Notes: a model not told the origin generated them from the sequence alone. 64,000 nt of DNA from CAZRDB01 sp964598695 (GCA_964598695.1 CAZRDB010000002.1:1-64000); one strand, 5' to 3'. Positions 8,585-17,272 are shown, counted from the stretch's first letter. Translations and numbers: made by a program.

Positions 8585-9232
8585 CTACTCGCTCGCGCGC
8601 CGCGCCTCTTCGGCCGCGTCGAGCGCTCGCAGCGCCTCGAGTACCCCCCGCACCTCGATCCCCGTNNNNNNNNNNACGGCCCCGACGACCACGCCGATGT
8701 CGGCCACGTTGAACTGCGGCCACCAGCCCACGTCGATGAAGTCCAGGACGCCCTCCGACCGGAAGGTCCGGTCGACCAGGTTGCCGACGGCGCCCCCGAA
8801 CACGAGGCCAAGCCCGACGACGTAGGTCCGCCAGCCGAAGCGCCCCCACAGCCCGCAGAGCAGCACGAACACCGCGGTGGTCACCGCGACGATCGAGACG
8901 ATCTCCGGGTGCTGCGAGAGCATGCCCCAGGCGACACCCTTGTTGTAGACGTGGCACAGCCAGAGCTGGCCCGGGACGATCTCCAGCGACTGCGGCCCGC
9001 GCGGCACATGGCTGAAGACCAGCCACTTGGTGAGGTGATCGAGAATCGCCGTCGCGAGCGCGGCACTGAGGAACAGCCAGGCGCGCAGGCTGCCGCGAAC
9101 CCCGACGAACCGCTGCCGCACCTCGGCCCGGGCCCTCTCCAGCTCGTCGGGCTCGAACCCGGCCTCGGGCTCCGCGACCGCGGGCGCGGCCTCGTCGCGG
9201 CGCTCCGCTCCGTTCTGTCTCTCGTTGGTCAT
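8585..9232 (-). CDS. lspA: Lipoprotein signal peptidase II (contains an assembly gap)
   Basis: About 215 residues as drawn, from ATG at 9232. It cleaves prolipoprotein signal peptides after Lgt has modified the Cys. The two catalytic aspartates are in GNLVDR and FNVADIG, and KGVAWGML is the conserved region before them. The N-terminus has an unusual acidic, soluble extension of about 50 residues before the first membrane helix. Ten Ns (8666-8675) fall right after FNVADIGVVVGA, inside the last transmembrane helix. The frame continues to a plausible tail, but the number of missing residues is unknown. Confidence 0.88.
   Translation of the reverse strand: MTNERQNGAERRDEAAPAVAEPEAGFEPDELERARAEVRQRFVGVRGSLRAWLFLSAALATAILDHLTKWLVFSHVPRGPQSLEIVPGQLWLCHVYNKGVAWGMLSQHPEIVSIVAVTTAVFVLLCGLWGRFGWRTYVVGLGLVFGGAVGNLVDRTFRSEGVLDFIDVGWWPQFNVADIGVVVGAXXXXTGIEVRGVLEALRALDAAEEARRASE
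8666..8675. other. Assembly gap (10 N) inside lspA
   Basis: Run of exactly ten Ns. The same length occurs at 15680 and 30401, so it is probably a fixed placeholder of unknown true length. Confidence 0.95.
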
Positions 9233-9261
9233 GGCCCTCCGATGGGCTCCCGTGGGATCTC

Positions 9262-12090
9262 CTAGGCCTTCGCGGCGCTCTCGGCCGGCTGGTCGGCAAC
9301 GGCCCGGGCGCACCGGGCGCACAGCTCCGGGTGCTCGCTCGAGGAGCCGACGCTGGTCTCGATCCGCCAGCAACGCGCGCACTTCTCGCCCCGCGCGCGC
9401 CCCACGACGAAGGCCACGCCGCCGAGTTGGTCGCTCGCCAGCGTGATCTCCTCCGGCCGGGGCGAGTCGAGCACCTCGGCCGCCGAGACGATCAGGAACT
9501 CCTCCAGGGTCGTGCCGTTGCCGACGAGCCAGCGGATCCGCTCCGCCGCTTCGCCTTCGGCATAGATACGGACGCATCCCTCGACCGGCGTCTTCAGCGT
9601 CTTCGCTTCGCGCGCCGACTCGATCGCCCGGTACGCATCGCGACGCAGCTCGAGAAGCTGACCGAACCGCTCCAGCAGCTCCGGGTCGTGCATCTCCGGC
9701 GCCGGGCTCGGCCACGGCGCGAGTTGCACCGTCGGCAGCTCCTCGCAGCGGAACGCCGTCTGCCAGATCTCCTCGCACGTGAACGTGAGCACCGGCGCCA
9801 GCAGCCGCGTGAGCGTGTGCAGCACGTGCCAGATCGCCGTCTGCGCCGCCCGCCGCTCCATCCAGCCCCTGGCCGAGGCGTAGAGGCGGTCCTTCACCAT
9901 GTCGAGGTAGAGCGCGCTCAGCTCGTTCGAGCAGAAGGCCACGATCTCGTGCACGGCAAGATGGAAGTCCCACTCGTCGTAGCGCGCCGTCGCGTACTCC
10001 ACGAGCTGCGCGGTGCGCGCGAGCAGCCAGCGGTCGAGCGCCGGCAGGTCGGCGTAGGCGACCGCGTCGCGCTCCGGGTCGAAGCCGTCGAGGTTGCTCA
10101 GCAGGAACCGGCAGGTGTTGCGGATCGAGCGGTACTGCTTCGAGACCTGGTCGAGGATGTCGGCCGAACAGTGGAGGTCGCGCTTGAAGTCCACCGTCGC
10201 GACCCACAGCCGGATGATGTCGGCCCCCAGCTTGCCGGCAACCTGCATCGGGTCGACCACGTTGCCAAGCGACTTCGACATCTTGCGGCCGAACTCGTCG
10301 ACGACGAACCCGTGCGTCACGCAGGTCCGGTAGGGCGCGACGCCCCGGGCCGCGACGCCGCACAGCAGCGAACTCTGGAACCAACCGCGATGCTGGTCGC
10401 TGCCCTCGAGGTAGACGTCGCAGGGCGCGCCGAGATCGTCGCTCAGCTCCAGGACGCCCGCCCAACTCGAACCCGAGTCGAACCAGACGTCCATGATGTC
10501 CATCTCCTTGCGGAAGCCGGTGACGGCGCCTCCGCAATGGGGGCAGACGAAGCCCTCCGGCAGCAGCGCGGCCGGTTCGCTCGAGAACCAGATGTCGGTC
10601 CCGTGCTCCCGCACCTTCGCGGCCACGGCCGACAGTGACCGCTCGGTGTAGACCGGCTCGCCGCACCGCCCGCAGTAGAAGATCGGCAACGGGACGCCCC
10701 AGGCGCGCTGGCGCGAGATGCACCAGTGCGGGCGGCTCTCCATCATGCCGGTGATCCGCCGCTCCGATTCGGAAGGCACCCACCGGACGCCGCGGACGGC
10801 GTCGGCGGCCTTGTCGCGCAGGTCGGCCAGATCGATGAACCACTGCTCGGTGCAGCGGAACAGCACCGGGTCCTTGCCCCGCCAGCAGTGCGGGTAGGAG
10901 TGGGTGTAGCGATGCATCTTGACCAGGAAGCCGTTGTCGTCGAGCCACCGGACGATCGTCTCGTCGGCTTGCTTCCAGAACAGCCCGGCGAACGGGCCGG
11001 CCTCCTCGGTCAGGCAGCCGTCGTCGCCCAGCGGGCTGAGGATCGGCAGGCCGTACTCCTGGCCGACGAGGAAGTCCTCCTCGCCGTGGCCCGGCGCGGT
11101 GTGCACGCAGCCTGTGCCATCCTCCATCGTGACGAAGTTGGCGAGTATGATCGGCGCCTGGCGATCCATGAAGGGATGCCGTGTCTTGAGCCCCTCGAGC
11201 TGCTCGCCGCGGAGCGTCGAGACCACGGTGAACTCCTCGAACGGCAGCTCCTCGCGGAGCGCCTCGACGCGCGCCTCGGCGACCACGAGGTACTCGCCGT
11301 CGGCGAAGACCAGCGCGTACCGCTCGAGCGGGTGGACGCAGATCGCGAGATTGCCGGGCAGCGTCCAGGGCGTCGTCGTCCAGATGACAACCGAGACCCG
11401 ATCGCTCTCCGTGAGCCCCTCGGAGAGCGCCTCGAGGCGGTCGTCCCAGGGGAAGCGAACGAAGATCGCGGGCGACTCGAGATCCATGTACTCGATCTCG
11501 GCGTCGGCGAGCGCCGTCCGGCTGTCGACCGACCAGTAGACCGGTCGGAAGCCGCGGTAGATCATCCCGCCGAGGGCGAACTTGCTGAACACCTCGAGCT
11601 GGGCCGCCTCGTAGGCCGGCGTGAAGGTGGCGTAGCGGCCCTCCCAGTCGGCCCGGACCCCGAGCCGGCGGAACTGGGCCATCTGCTTGCCGATGTACTC
11701 GAGCGCGAACTCCTTGCAGCGCCGCCGCCACTCGACCGCGTCCATCTCGTGACGGTCGAGGCCGGTCGCGACGATCACCCGATGCTCCAGCGGGAGGCCG
11801 TGGGTGTCCCAGCCCGGCACGTAGGGGCAGTCGTAGCCGCGCATCGTCTTGTACTTGATCACGAGATCCTTGAGGATCTTGTTCTGGGCCGTGCCCATGT
11901 GGATATCGCCGTTGGCATACGGAGGGCCGTCGTGCAGGACGAAGCGAGGCCGCCCCGCGCCCCGTGCGCGCACGAGCCGGTACAGGTCCAGCGCCTCCCA
12001 CTGCTCGATAATGCCGGGCTCACGCTCCGGCAGGTTGGCCCGCATGGGGAACTCGGTCTTGGGGAGATTCAGGGTGGTCTGGTAGTCCAT
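9262..12090 (-). CDS. ileS: Isoleucyl-tRNA synthetase
   Basis: 942 residues, the usual size for bacterial type IleRS. It charges tRNA-Ile with isoleucine in the cytoplasm. The class I HIGH-type motif reads PYANGDIHMGTA near residue 60, the KMSKS loop is GRKMSKSLGN near residue 605, and the CP1 editing domain lies between (GTGCVHTAPGHGEEDF). The C-terminal zinc motif CARCWR followed by CARC is present. It is the first gene of the operon reading down to 4528; the promoter is at 12197-12226 and GGAAGGGAGG precedes the ATG. No T-box motif was found in the roughly 100-base leader. Confidence 0.97.
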   Translation of the reverse strand: MDYQTTLNLPKTEFPMRANLPEREPGIIEQWEALDLYRLVRARGAGRPRFVLHDGPPYANGDIHMGTAQNKILKDLVIKYKTMRGYDCPYVPGWDTHGLPLEHRVIVATGLDRHEMDAVEWRRRCKEFALEYIGKQMAQFRRLGVRADWEGRYATFTPAYEAAQLEVFSKFALGGMIYRGFRPVYWSVDSRTALADAEIEYMDLESPAIFVRFPWDDRLEALSEGLTESDRVSVVIWTTTPWTLPGNLAICVHPLERYALVFADGEYLVVAEARVEALREELPFEEFTVVSTLRGEQLEGLKTRHPFMDRQAPIILANFVTMEDGTGCVHTAPGHGEEDFLVGQEYGLPILSPLGDDGCLTEEAGPFAGLFWKQADETIVRWLDDNGFLVKMHRYTHSYPHCWRGKDPVLFRCTEQWFIDLADLRDKAADAVRGVRWVPSESERRITGMMESRPHWCISRQRAWGVPLPIFYCGRCGEPVYTERSLSAVAAKVREHGTDIWFSSEPAALLPEGFVCPHCGGAVTGFRKEMDIMDVWFDSGSSWAGVLELSDDLGAPCDVYLEGSDQHRGWFQSSLLCGVAARGVAPYRTCVTHGFVVDEFGRKMSKSLGNVVDPMQVAGKLGADIIRLWVATVDFKRDLHCSADILDQVSKQYRSIRNTCRFLLSNLDGFDPERDAVAYADLPALDRWLLARTAQLVEYATARYDEWDFHLAVHEIVAFCSNELSALYLDMVKDRLYASARGWMERRAAQTAIWHVLHTLTRLLAPVLTFTCEEIWQTAFRCEELPTVQLAPWPSPAPEMHDPELLERFGQLLELRRDAYRAIESAREAKTLKTPVEGCVRIYAEGEAAERIRWLVGNGTTLEEFLIVSAAEVLDSPRPEEITLASDQLGGVAFVVGRARGEKCARCWRIETSVGSSSEHPELCARCARAVADQPAESAAKA

Positions 12091-12463
12091 CGTCCTTGGG
12101 TCCTCCCTTCCTGGGCGGAATGTGTCGTCGGGCCGTGGAGACCCGTCTCGGACAACGCGCCCCGGGGCACTGGGCCGAGGGGCGCGTCAGGCGGGCACTA
12201 TACGCCCTGGATCCGGCATGGGTCAACGGTGGCCCGGCCGTCCCGGGGGCCTCTCGCAGTTATAGAGGAAAGAGGCCGCCCGCCGTCCGGCCGGGGAGGC
12301 GCCTCCCTCCCCCTGGGAACCCAGGGCGGCGAGACCGGGCGCGGCCGCCGAGCTGGGCCGGCCGGTGGCGATGCCGCCAGGTTGTCGCAATCCCTCCCAG
12401 GGGTCGGCGCGCGCGCGCAGAACACACCAGGGGGATCGGACGGCTCCGGGAGGGAACGCCACC
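12091..12463. other. Divergent intergenic region between ileS and the zinc dehydrogenase
   Basis: 373 bases without a gene. It holds the minus-strand ileS promoter and leader. The plus-strand half is extremely GC-rich, contains ACAGTTATAGAGG-like AT bases near 12260 but no -35 partner, and ends in a GGGAGGG ribosome site at about 12449. I see no RNA gene here. Confidence 0.5.
12197..12226 (-). promoter_or_regulatory. Sigma70-type promoter of the ileS operon
   Basis: On the minus strand TTGACC (12226-12221) and TATAGT (12202-12197) are separated by 18 bases, a near-consensus housekeeping promoter. Transcription would start near 12190, leaving a leader of about 100 bases before ileS. It likely drives the whole ileS-lspA-lgt-rluD-tgt-HD series, whose genes are close or overlapping. 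Confidence 0.7.
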
Positions 12464-13498
12464 ATGAAGGCCCTGCGCATCTACGCCGAACGCGACATCC
12501 GCTACGAGGAGACTCCGACGCCCAGCCCCGGGCCGGGCGACCTGCTGGTCCGCGTGATGGCCGCGGGACTGTGCCGTACCGACATCGAGGTCTACCTCCA
12601 CCACCTCTACCACTACAAGGTCGGGGTCGCGAAGCTGCCCGTCACGCCGGGCCACGAGTGGGCAGGAGTCGTGGAGGCGGTCGGCGAGGGCTGCGAGGGG
12701 ATCTCCGTCGGCGACCGCGTCACCTGCGAGACGGCGCTCGGCTGCGGCTGGTGCCAGCTCTGCCTCTCCGGCCACCAGAACATCTGCGCGAGCCGGATCG
12801 AGATGGGGATCATCAACCGCGACGGCGCGATGGCCGAGTACGTCCTCGCCCCGCGCCGGACCACGCACTTGATCGGCGACATGCCCTTCGAGGTCGCCGC
12901 GACGGCCGAGCCGACGGCTGTCGCCGTCTACGCCGTGCACACCGCGAACGTCCGACCCTCCGACCGCGTCCTCGTGCTCGGCGCCGGACCCATCGGCCAG
13001 CTCATCGCCCAGGCGGCCCGGGCCTATGGCGCGCGACTCGTCGTCGTTGCCGCGCGGTCGACCCCGAAGCTCGAGCTGGCCTCCCGGCTCGGGGCCGACG
13101 CGGCGGTGAGCCTCAAGGACACGACCATCGCCGAGCTGACCGAGGACCTGACGGGCGGCGAGGGCTTCGATGTCGTCCTCGAGGCCGCGGGCGCCGCCGA
13201 GCTGGTTCAGGGCGCGCTCGAGGCCGCAGCCCGTCGGGCGCGCGTCGTCTACACGGGGAGCTTCTCCGGCAAGCTGGCGAGCGTGGATCCCGACCTGTTC
13301 ATCTGCAAGGAGCTGACCGTGGCCGGGACGATCGGCGGCGGCGCGTGCTACGAGGAAGCGATCCTGCTGCTCGAATCGGGCCGGATCCAGGCGGAGCCGC
13401 TGATCACCGAGCGACGGCCGCTCTCCGACGCGCCGCAGGTCTTCGCCGAGCACGCCGACGGCGCCGGCCAGAGCGTCAAGCTGATGTTCACGCCGTAG
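12464..13498 (+). CDS. Zinc-dependent medium-chain alcohol/polyol dehydrogenase
   Basis: 344 residues starting MKALRIYAERDIRYEETP; GGGAGGG lies about 9 bases before the ATG, and this start is preferred over an upstream in-frame ATG at 12365. The MDR fold is clear: catalytic zinc ligands in AGLCRTDIEVY and GHEWAGVVEAVGEG, a structural-zinc-like Cys cluster (CGWCQLCLSGHQNIC), and the Rossmann NAD(P) motif VLVLGAGPIGQL. It oxidises an alcohol or polyol to an aldehyde or ketone; the substrate is unknown. It appears monocistronic, followed by a strong hairpin at 13544. Confidence 0.85.
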   Translation: MKALRIYAERDIRYEETPTPSPGPGDLLVRVMAAGLCRTDIEVYLHHLYHYKVGVAKLPVTPGHEWAGVVEAVGEGCEGISVGDRVTCETALGCGWCQLCLSGHQNICASRIEMGIINRDGAMAEYVLAPRRTTHLIGDMPFEVAATAEPTAVAVYAVHTANVRPSDRVLVLGAGPIGQLIAQAARAYGARLVVVAARSTPKLELASRLGADAAVSLKDTTIAELTEDLTGGEGFDVVLEAAGAAELVQGALEAAARRARVVYTGSFSGKLASVDPDLFICKELTVAGTIGGGACYEEAILLLESGRIQAEPLITERRPLSDAPQVFAEHADGAGQSVKLMFTP

Positions 13499-13543
13499 CC
13501 ATCACCGGCACGGGCCTCCTCCCGCGCCATGCTGTCGCGCGCG

Positions 13544-13575
13544 GCCCCGGGGCGCAGCCCCCAGCGCCCCGGGGC
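13544..13575 (+). terminator. Very stable hairpin after the zinc dehydrogenase
   Basis: A perfect 12-base stem, GCCCCGGGGCGC (13544-13555) with GCGCCCCGGGGC (13564-13575), and an 8-base loop. It starts 45 bases after the dehydrogenase stop. There is no T-tract. The rest of 13499-13782 holds only a short Arg-rich open frame that I do not believe is a gene. Confidence 0.5.
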
Positions 13576-13782
13576 TCCGCCTCCGAGGCCGCCGGGCTCA
13601 CCCCTCGAGCGCCACCCACCTGCTTGCCGTCGATTCCCGCAGGGTCGTGTCAACCGAGAGAGGCGGTTAGGAGTCCGAATCGCTGTAGGTCGTGCGACGC
13701 GGAGCGGGCGTCCCGACCAGCGAGGCGCCTCCGTCGCGGGAGTCCGACGAGAAGCGGAGGGGCTCATGAGGGGGCACACGCG

Positions 13783-14370
13783 TTGACGTGCTTCGAGGCA
13801 AGACGGCTGATGCACGAGATTCTGGACGAGCGGCAGTCCGACCTCACCCCGGTCGCCGAGCACCTGTACGGCTGCGAACGCTGCCGCACGCTGCTCGAGG
13901 ATCTCAGCCAGGCCGGATCGACCGCCCGGTGGGTGCCGTGCGTTCCGGTCGAGGAGGAGCCGGCGGAGGCCGAGGCGGTGGGCGCCGTTGCCGCCGTGAA
14001 GCGGCTGGCGTCGCGTCGGATCCGGTGGACGGCCTCCTGGACCCCGATCGCCGCGGCGGTCTTCGCCCTCGGTGCGGGCGCCTGTCTCGCCCGCTGGGTG
14101 TGGCCGCGCGAGGTGCTCATCACGCCGCCCAGCAGCCACCCGCCGATCGTCGAGGTCGGCGTCTCGCTCCCCGGGATCTCGCCCGTGCCGCCCGAGCCCC
14201 AGCCGTTGGCGGCCCTCGGCAAGGCGGCCGCAGTCGCGCCGTACGTCGCGGCGCCAACCCCGGCGGAGATGCCGGAGTCGACGACGGTTGCCGCTCACGA
14301 ATCCATGCCGGGCGACCTCTCGGAACCGACGCCGTCAGCGGCCGACGCGCGCGACGACGAGCCCTCGTAG
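13783..14370 (+). CDS. Zinc-type anti-sigma factor-like membrane protein (paralogue 1)
   Basis: 195 residues from a TTG start preceded by GAGGGGG. The N-terminus MTCFEARRLMHEILDERQSD is followed by the ZAS-type metal motif HLYGCERC, giving candidate ligands Cys3, His27, Cys31 and Cys34. One transmembrane helix lies at about residues 86-104, followed by WPREV and a Pro-rich external tail. Such proteins hold an ECF sigma factor at the membrane until a signal arrives. The TTG start and the first 34 residues match the protein at 15109 position for position. It precedes the sigma gene by 180 bases. Confidence 0.75.
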   Translation: MTCFEARRLMHEILDERQSDLTPVAEHLYGCERCRTLLEDLSQAGSTARWVPCVPVEEEPAEAEAVGAVAAVKRLASRRIRWTASWTPIAAAVFALGAGACLARWVWPREVLITPPSSHPPIVEVGVSLPGISPVPPEPQPLAALGKAAAVAPYVAAPTPAEMPESTTVAAHESMPGDLSEPTPSAADARDDEPS

Positions 14371-14550
14371 GCCGCGCTCGGGTACGCTCCTCGCCGGGGG
14401 GCTTCGTCGTCCTCCCGTCTCCCGGCGCCTCTGCTCCCGTCGCCCCCGCAGGCGCTTCTCGCCTCGCCCACGAACCCTCCTGTCATCCCGCGCGCGCCGG
14501 TGGCGGTATCCCCCACGAAGGCGCGCGACACCACCTGCCACAGTGAGGCC

Positions 14551-15105
14551 ATGGCGAGCCGAGATGCCGAACTCATGCGGAGATGCCTTGCGGGGGACCT
14601 CGGCGCCTTCGCCGAGCTGACCCACCGGCACCGGCAGGTCGTGTACCGGGTCGCGCTCGGGATCGTCCGCTGTCCCGACGAGGCCGAGGACGTCGTGCAG
14701 GAGACCTTCCTGCGCGCCTACCGCGCCCTGGATCGGTACGACCTCGGCCGCGAGCCTCTCGGATGGCTGCGAGCCATCGCCGTCAACTGCGCGCTCACGC
14801 AGTGTCGCAGGAGGGGGCGGAACCGCGCGCTCGCGCTCTCCGAGGGGGCGCGCGGGACGCTGCGGCCGCCGGAGCGGCCCGAGCAGCGCGTGGCCGAGGA
14901 GCAGACGCGGGTGCGGATCGAGGCGGCGATCGGCGAGCTGCCGCCGCGACAGCGCGCGGCGATCACGCTCTTCGCGCTCGACCAGCTCGCGCTTGCCGAG
15001 GTGGCGCAGGCGATGGGTTGCTCGGTCGGCTCGGTCAAGAAGCACCTGCACCGCGCGCGGACGCGGCTCGGGAGGTCGTTGCGGGAGACCTTGGAGGAGG
15101 TGTAG
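14551..15105 (+). CDS. ECF-family RNA polymerase sigma factor
   Basis: 184 residues, starting MASRDAELMRRCLAGDLGAF. Region 2 is clear (HRQVVYRVALGIVRCPDEAE, VVQETFLRAYRALDRY, WLRAIAVNCALTQCRRRGR), and region 4 ends the protein (LPPRQRAAITLF, LAEVAQAMGCSVGSVKKHLH). Regions 1 and 3 are lacking, as usual for ECF sigmas. It directs RNA polymerase to stress or envelope-response promoters. The anti-sigma gene at 15109 begins 3 bases after its stop, so the two are co-translated. An in-frame ATG at 14500 is less likely. Confidence 0.92.
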   Translation: MASRDAELMRRCLAGDLGAFAELTHRHRQVVYRVALGIVRCPDEAEDVVQETFLRAYRALDRYDLGREPLGWLRAIAVNCALTQCRRRGRNRALALSEGARGTLRPPERPEQRVAEEQTRVRIEAAIGELPPRQRAAITLFALDQLALAEVAQAMGCSVGSVKKHLHRARTRLGRSLRETLEEV

Positions 15106-15108
15106 GCG

Positions 15109-15849
15109 TTGCGGTGCCGCGAGGCGAGACGCCTGATGCAGGAGATCCTGGACGAGCGGCGCTCGGACGAGGGCCCGATCGCGAGCCACCTCGCCCAGTG
15201 TGGGGTGTGCCGGGCGCTGTTCGCGAGCCTGCGGGGGGCCGACGCTGCTGTTCGCGCCGTGGTCACCGCGCCGGTCGACGAGCCGCGCGCCGAGCGGGCG
15301 GCCCGCGCTGCACTCGCGGGCCTCGGCGTGGCCCCACACCGGAGGCCTGCCGCGCGCCCGCTGCTGGGGCTCGCCGCGGTCGCCTCTGCCGTCGTCCTCT
15401 TCGCGGGAGGCGCCTGGTTCGGGCGCTGTGCCTGGCCGCGTGAGGTCGTCGTGGTGCGCACCGAGCTGCAGCCGCAGGTGGTGGAGCGCGTGGTCGAGCG
15501 GATCGTACCGGCGGAAGCGCCCCCGCCGCGGACCATCGTCCGCGAGCGGGTCGTCGTGCGCATGGTGCGGGTGCCGGTTGCCGCAACACCCGAGGCGGTC
15601 GTCCGGTCGGACCCGCGGGCGCCCGTCCTCGCCGAGGGAGCGCCGGTGGTGGAGGGCGACGGCGCGGTGCTCCGCCAGGNNNNNNNNNNCGAAGCCCCCG
15701 TCTTCACCCATACCCTGATGCCGGCCCCGCTCGCGGCGCCGCGCGACCAAGCGCCCCCCGAGACCGGGGACGAGCCCGGGCCGCACAGCTCGGGGCTGCC
15801 GAAGCCGATTGCGGTCGCGGTCGCTCCGTCTCCTGGAGGGGCCCGATAG
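15109..15849 (+). CDS. Zinc-type anti-sigma factor-like membrane protein (paralogue 2, contains a gap)
   Basis: About 246 residues as drawn, from TTG at 15109 with GGAGGAGG upstream. The N-terminus MRCREARRLMQEILDERRSD and HLAQCGVC give Cys3, His27, Cys31 and Cys34, identical positions to the protein at 13783. A transmembrane helix spans about residues 85-103, then WPREV and a Val/Arg-rich coiled stretch (VVERVVERIVPAEAPPPR). Being coupled to the ECF sigma gene, it is the likelier partner of that sigma. Ten Ns at 15680-15689 fall in the external tail; the frame is kept but residue number there is uncertain. Confidence 0.75.
   Translation: MRCREARRLMQEILDERRSDEGPIASHLAQCGVCRALFASLRGADAAVRAVVTAPVDEPRAERAARAALAGLGVAPHRRPAARPLLGLAAVASAVVLFAGGAWFGRCAWPREVVVVRTELQPQVVERVVERIVPAEAPPPRTIVRERVVVRMVRVPVAATPEAVVRSDPRAPVLAEGAPVVEGDGAVLRQXXXXEAPVFTHTLMPAPLAAPRDQAPPETGDEPGPHSSGLPKPIAVAVAPSPGGAR
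15680..15689. other. Assembly gap (10 N) inside the anti-sigma-like gene
   Basis: Exactly ten Ns; true length unknown. Confidence 0.95.
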
Positions 15850-15859
15850 GAGGGATCCC

Positions 15860-17254
15860 ATGTTGCGTTCACCGAGGCCCGTACGCTTCCGGCAGGCCGC
15901 CTGGGCGAGCTTCGTCCTGGCCTTCGCCGGCGTGGCCGCGACCGTCGCCCAGGAGCCGACCGGCCCGGTCGGCCCGGAGGACGCCCGGGTGCGGATCACG
16001 ATTCGGCTGGCCCGCGACGCGATGCCCATGGGCCTCGGGCCGGTCGGCGGCCGCTCGCCCGGACCCGACGGCCTCAGCGTCCGCTTCGCTCCCCTCACCG
16101 AGGATGGAGGATCCGGGAAGGGCCTGCTGCCGGAGGCCCCCCCATCCGGGCCGGAGATGGTCCCGGGCGGCGCGCTCGGCCTGACGCCGGGGCGGCTCGG
16201 GCTCGGCGGCCCCGACCGTCGAGGGCTGGGGACCCCGTTCCCGGGGCTGAGCGCCGATCCGTGGGCGAGCGCGAGCCCGCCCCTGCCGCCGGCGGTCACC
16301 GACACCCTGACCTCGGCATCCCCCCAGACCGGCTACCACATCGCCTGGCCGCCGGACGACCGTCGCTTCTTCCTCGACGAGCAGGCGGACGGGACCTTCC
16401 GCCGGACGGAGCTGGCCGAGCGTGAGGGCTACCGCGTTGTCGTCGAACCCGCACTGGCCGCCGGCGCGCTCGTTCTTCGCACCTACCTCTCGCGGAGCGC
16501 CTACCTGGGCGCCCGATACGATGACGGCCTCGGGGCGTTCCTCCAGCGGCCCACGCTCTCGAGCGCGAGCTGCAGCACCTCGGCGCCGGTGACCCCCGGC
16601 CTGCGCACGGTCCTCACCTGGCGCAACGCGGTCGATGAGACGGCCGGCGCCGCCGCGCCGGTGCATCTCGAGGTCTCGCTCGAGATCGAGGGGGGCGAGG
16701 GCGCGGAGCCTCCGACGACCGGCGCGATCGGACACCCGCCCGTCGCGATCGTCGCCTGGTACGAGGCGCCGTGCGACAGTCCCGAGTGGAGCGAGATCGC
16801 CACGGCGGCCGAGCCGGCCTCCGCGATCCTCGCGCTGCGGCGCGCGGGTCGCATCGCTCCGACGTGGGAGTTCCCGGCGCCGGAGGTCCCCGATCGCGCC
16901 GGCGCCGCCGTCCCGCCGCTCCCGCGTCAGGCGCTGCCCGCCGCGGCGGGCGGCGCCTCGGGAGCGGAGGACGCCCTGACCGTGGGGCTCGGCGGTCGGC
17001 GCAACGAGGACGGCTCGATCTCCATCCGGCTCGAGTTGGCGTACCGCCAGCTCATGCTGCTCGGCCTCACCGACGCGGGCGCCGGCGGGGTCCGTCAGTC
17101 GGTCGCCACGACGCTCGCACCGATCGTCTCGCGCATCGGTCCCGGTCGACCGGTCTGCCTCGTGGGCCTGCAGTACACGCGGTACGACACGGTGCGAGCG
17201 AGCGGGACCCCCGTCGGCGCGTTCGTCGTCGTGGAGCCCGCCGCGGTGCCGTAA
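15860..17254 (+). CDS. Exported hypothetical protein of the sigma-factor operon
   Basis: 464 residues from ATG at 15860 with AGGAGG ideally spaced. It starts 10 bases after the anti-sigma gene. Signal peptide: FRQAAWASFVLAFAGVAATVAQ. The mature part has a Pro/Gly-rich linker (about residues 50-150), then a Thr/Glu-rich beta-like region with paired cysteines (SASCSTS, EAPCDSPEW) and a final domain (RLELAYRQLMLLGLTDAG, PVCLVGLQYTRYDTV). I do not recognise the family. As third gene of the unit it may be a sensor or target of the sigma/anti-sigma pair. Confidence 0.7.
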   Translation: MLRSPRPVRFRQAAWASFVLAFAGVAATVAQEPTGPVGPEDARVRITIRLARDAMPMGLGPVGGRSPGPDGLSVRFAPLTEDGGSGKGLLPEAPPSGPEMVPGGALGLTPGRLGLGGPDRRGLGTPFPGLSADPWASASPPLPPAVTDTLTSASPQTGYHIAWPPDDRRFFLDEQADGTFRRTELAEREGYRVVVEPALAAGALVLRTYLSRSAYLGARYDDGLGAFLQRPTLSSASCSTSAPVTPGLRTVLTWRNAVDETAGAAAPVHLEVSLEIEGGEGAEPPTTGAIGHPPVAIVAWYEAPCDSPEWSEIATAAEPASAILALRRAGRIAPTWEFPAPEVPDRAGAAVPPLPRQALPAAAGGASGAEDALTVGLGGRRNEDGSISIRLELAYRQLMLLGLTDAGAGGVRQSVATTLAPIVSRIGPGRPVCLVGLQYTRYDTVRASGTPVGAFVVVEPAAVP

Positions 17255-17272
17255 CCCGCGGCGAGGCGCCGG

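Noticed and set aside
12091..12190. T-box riboswitch ahead of ileS
   Set aside because: No T-box core sequence and the leader is too short for one.
13529..13786. Plus-strand 85-residue frame ahead of the anti-sigma gene
   Set aside because: Arg/Pro-rich, spans the strong hairpin, no ribosome site; its stop overlaps the TTG start by chance or as leader.
10726..14370. Plus-strand 1,214-residue open frame across ileS
   Set aside because: Antisense to ileS and lacking a plausible domain until its last 195 residues, which are the true gene at 13783. Long antisense frames are expected at this GC content.
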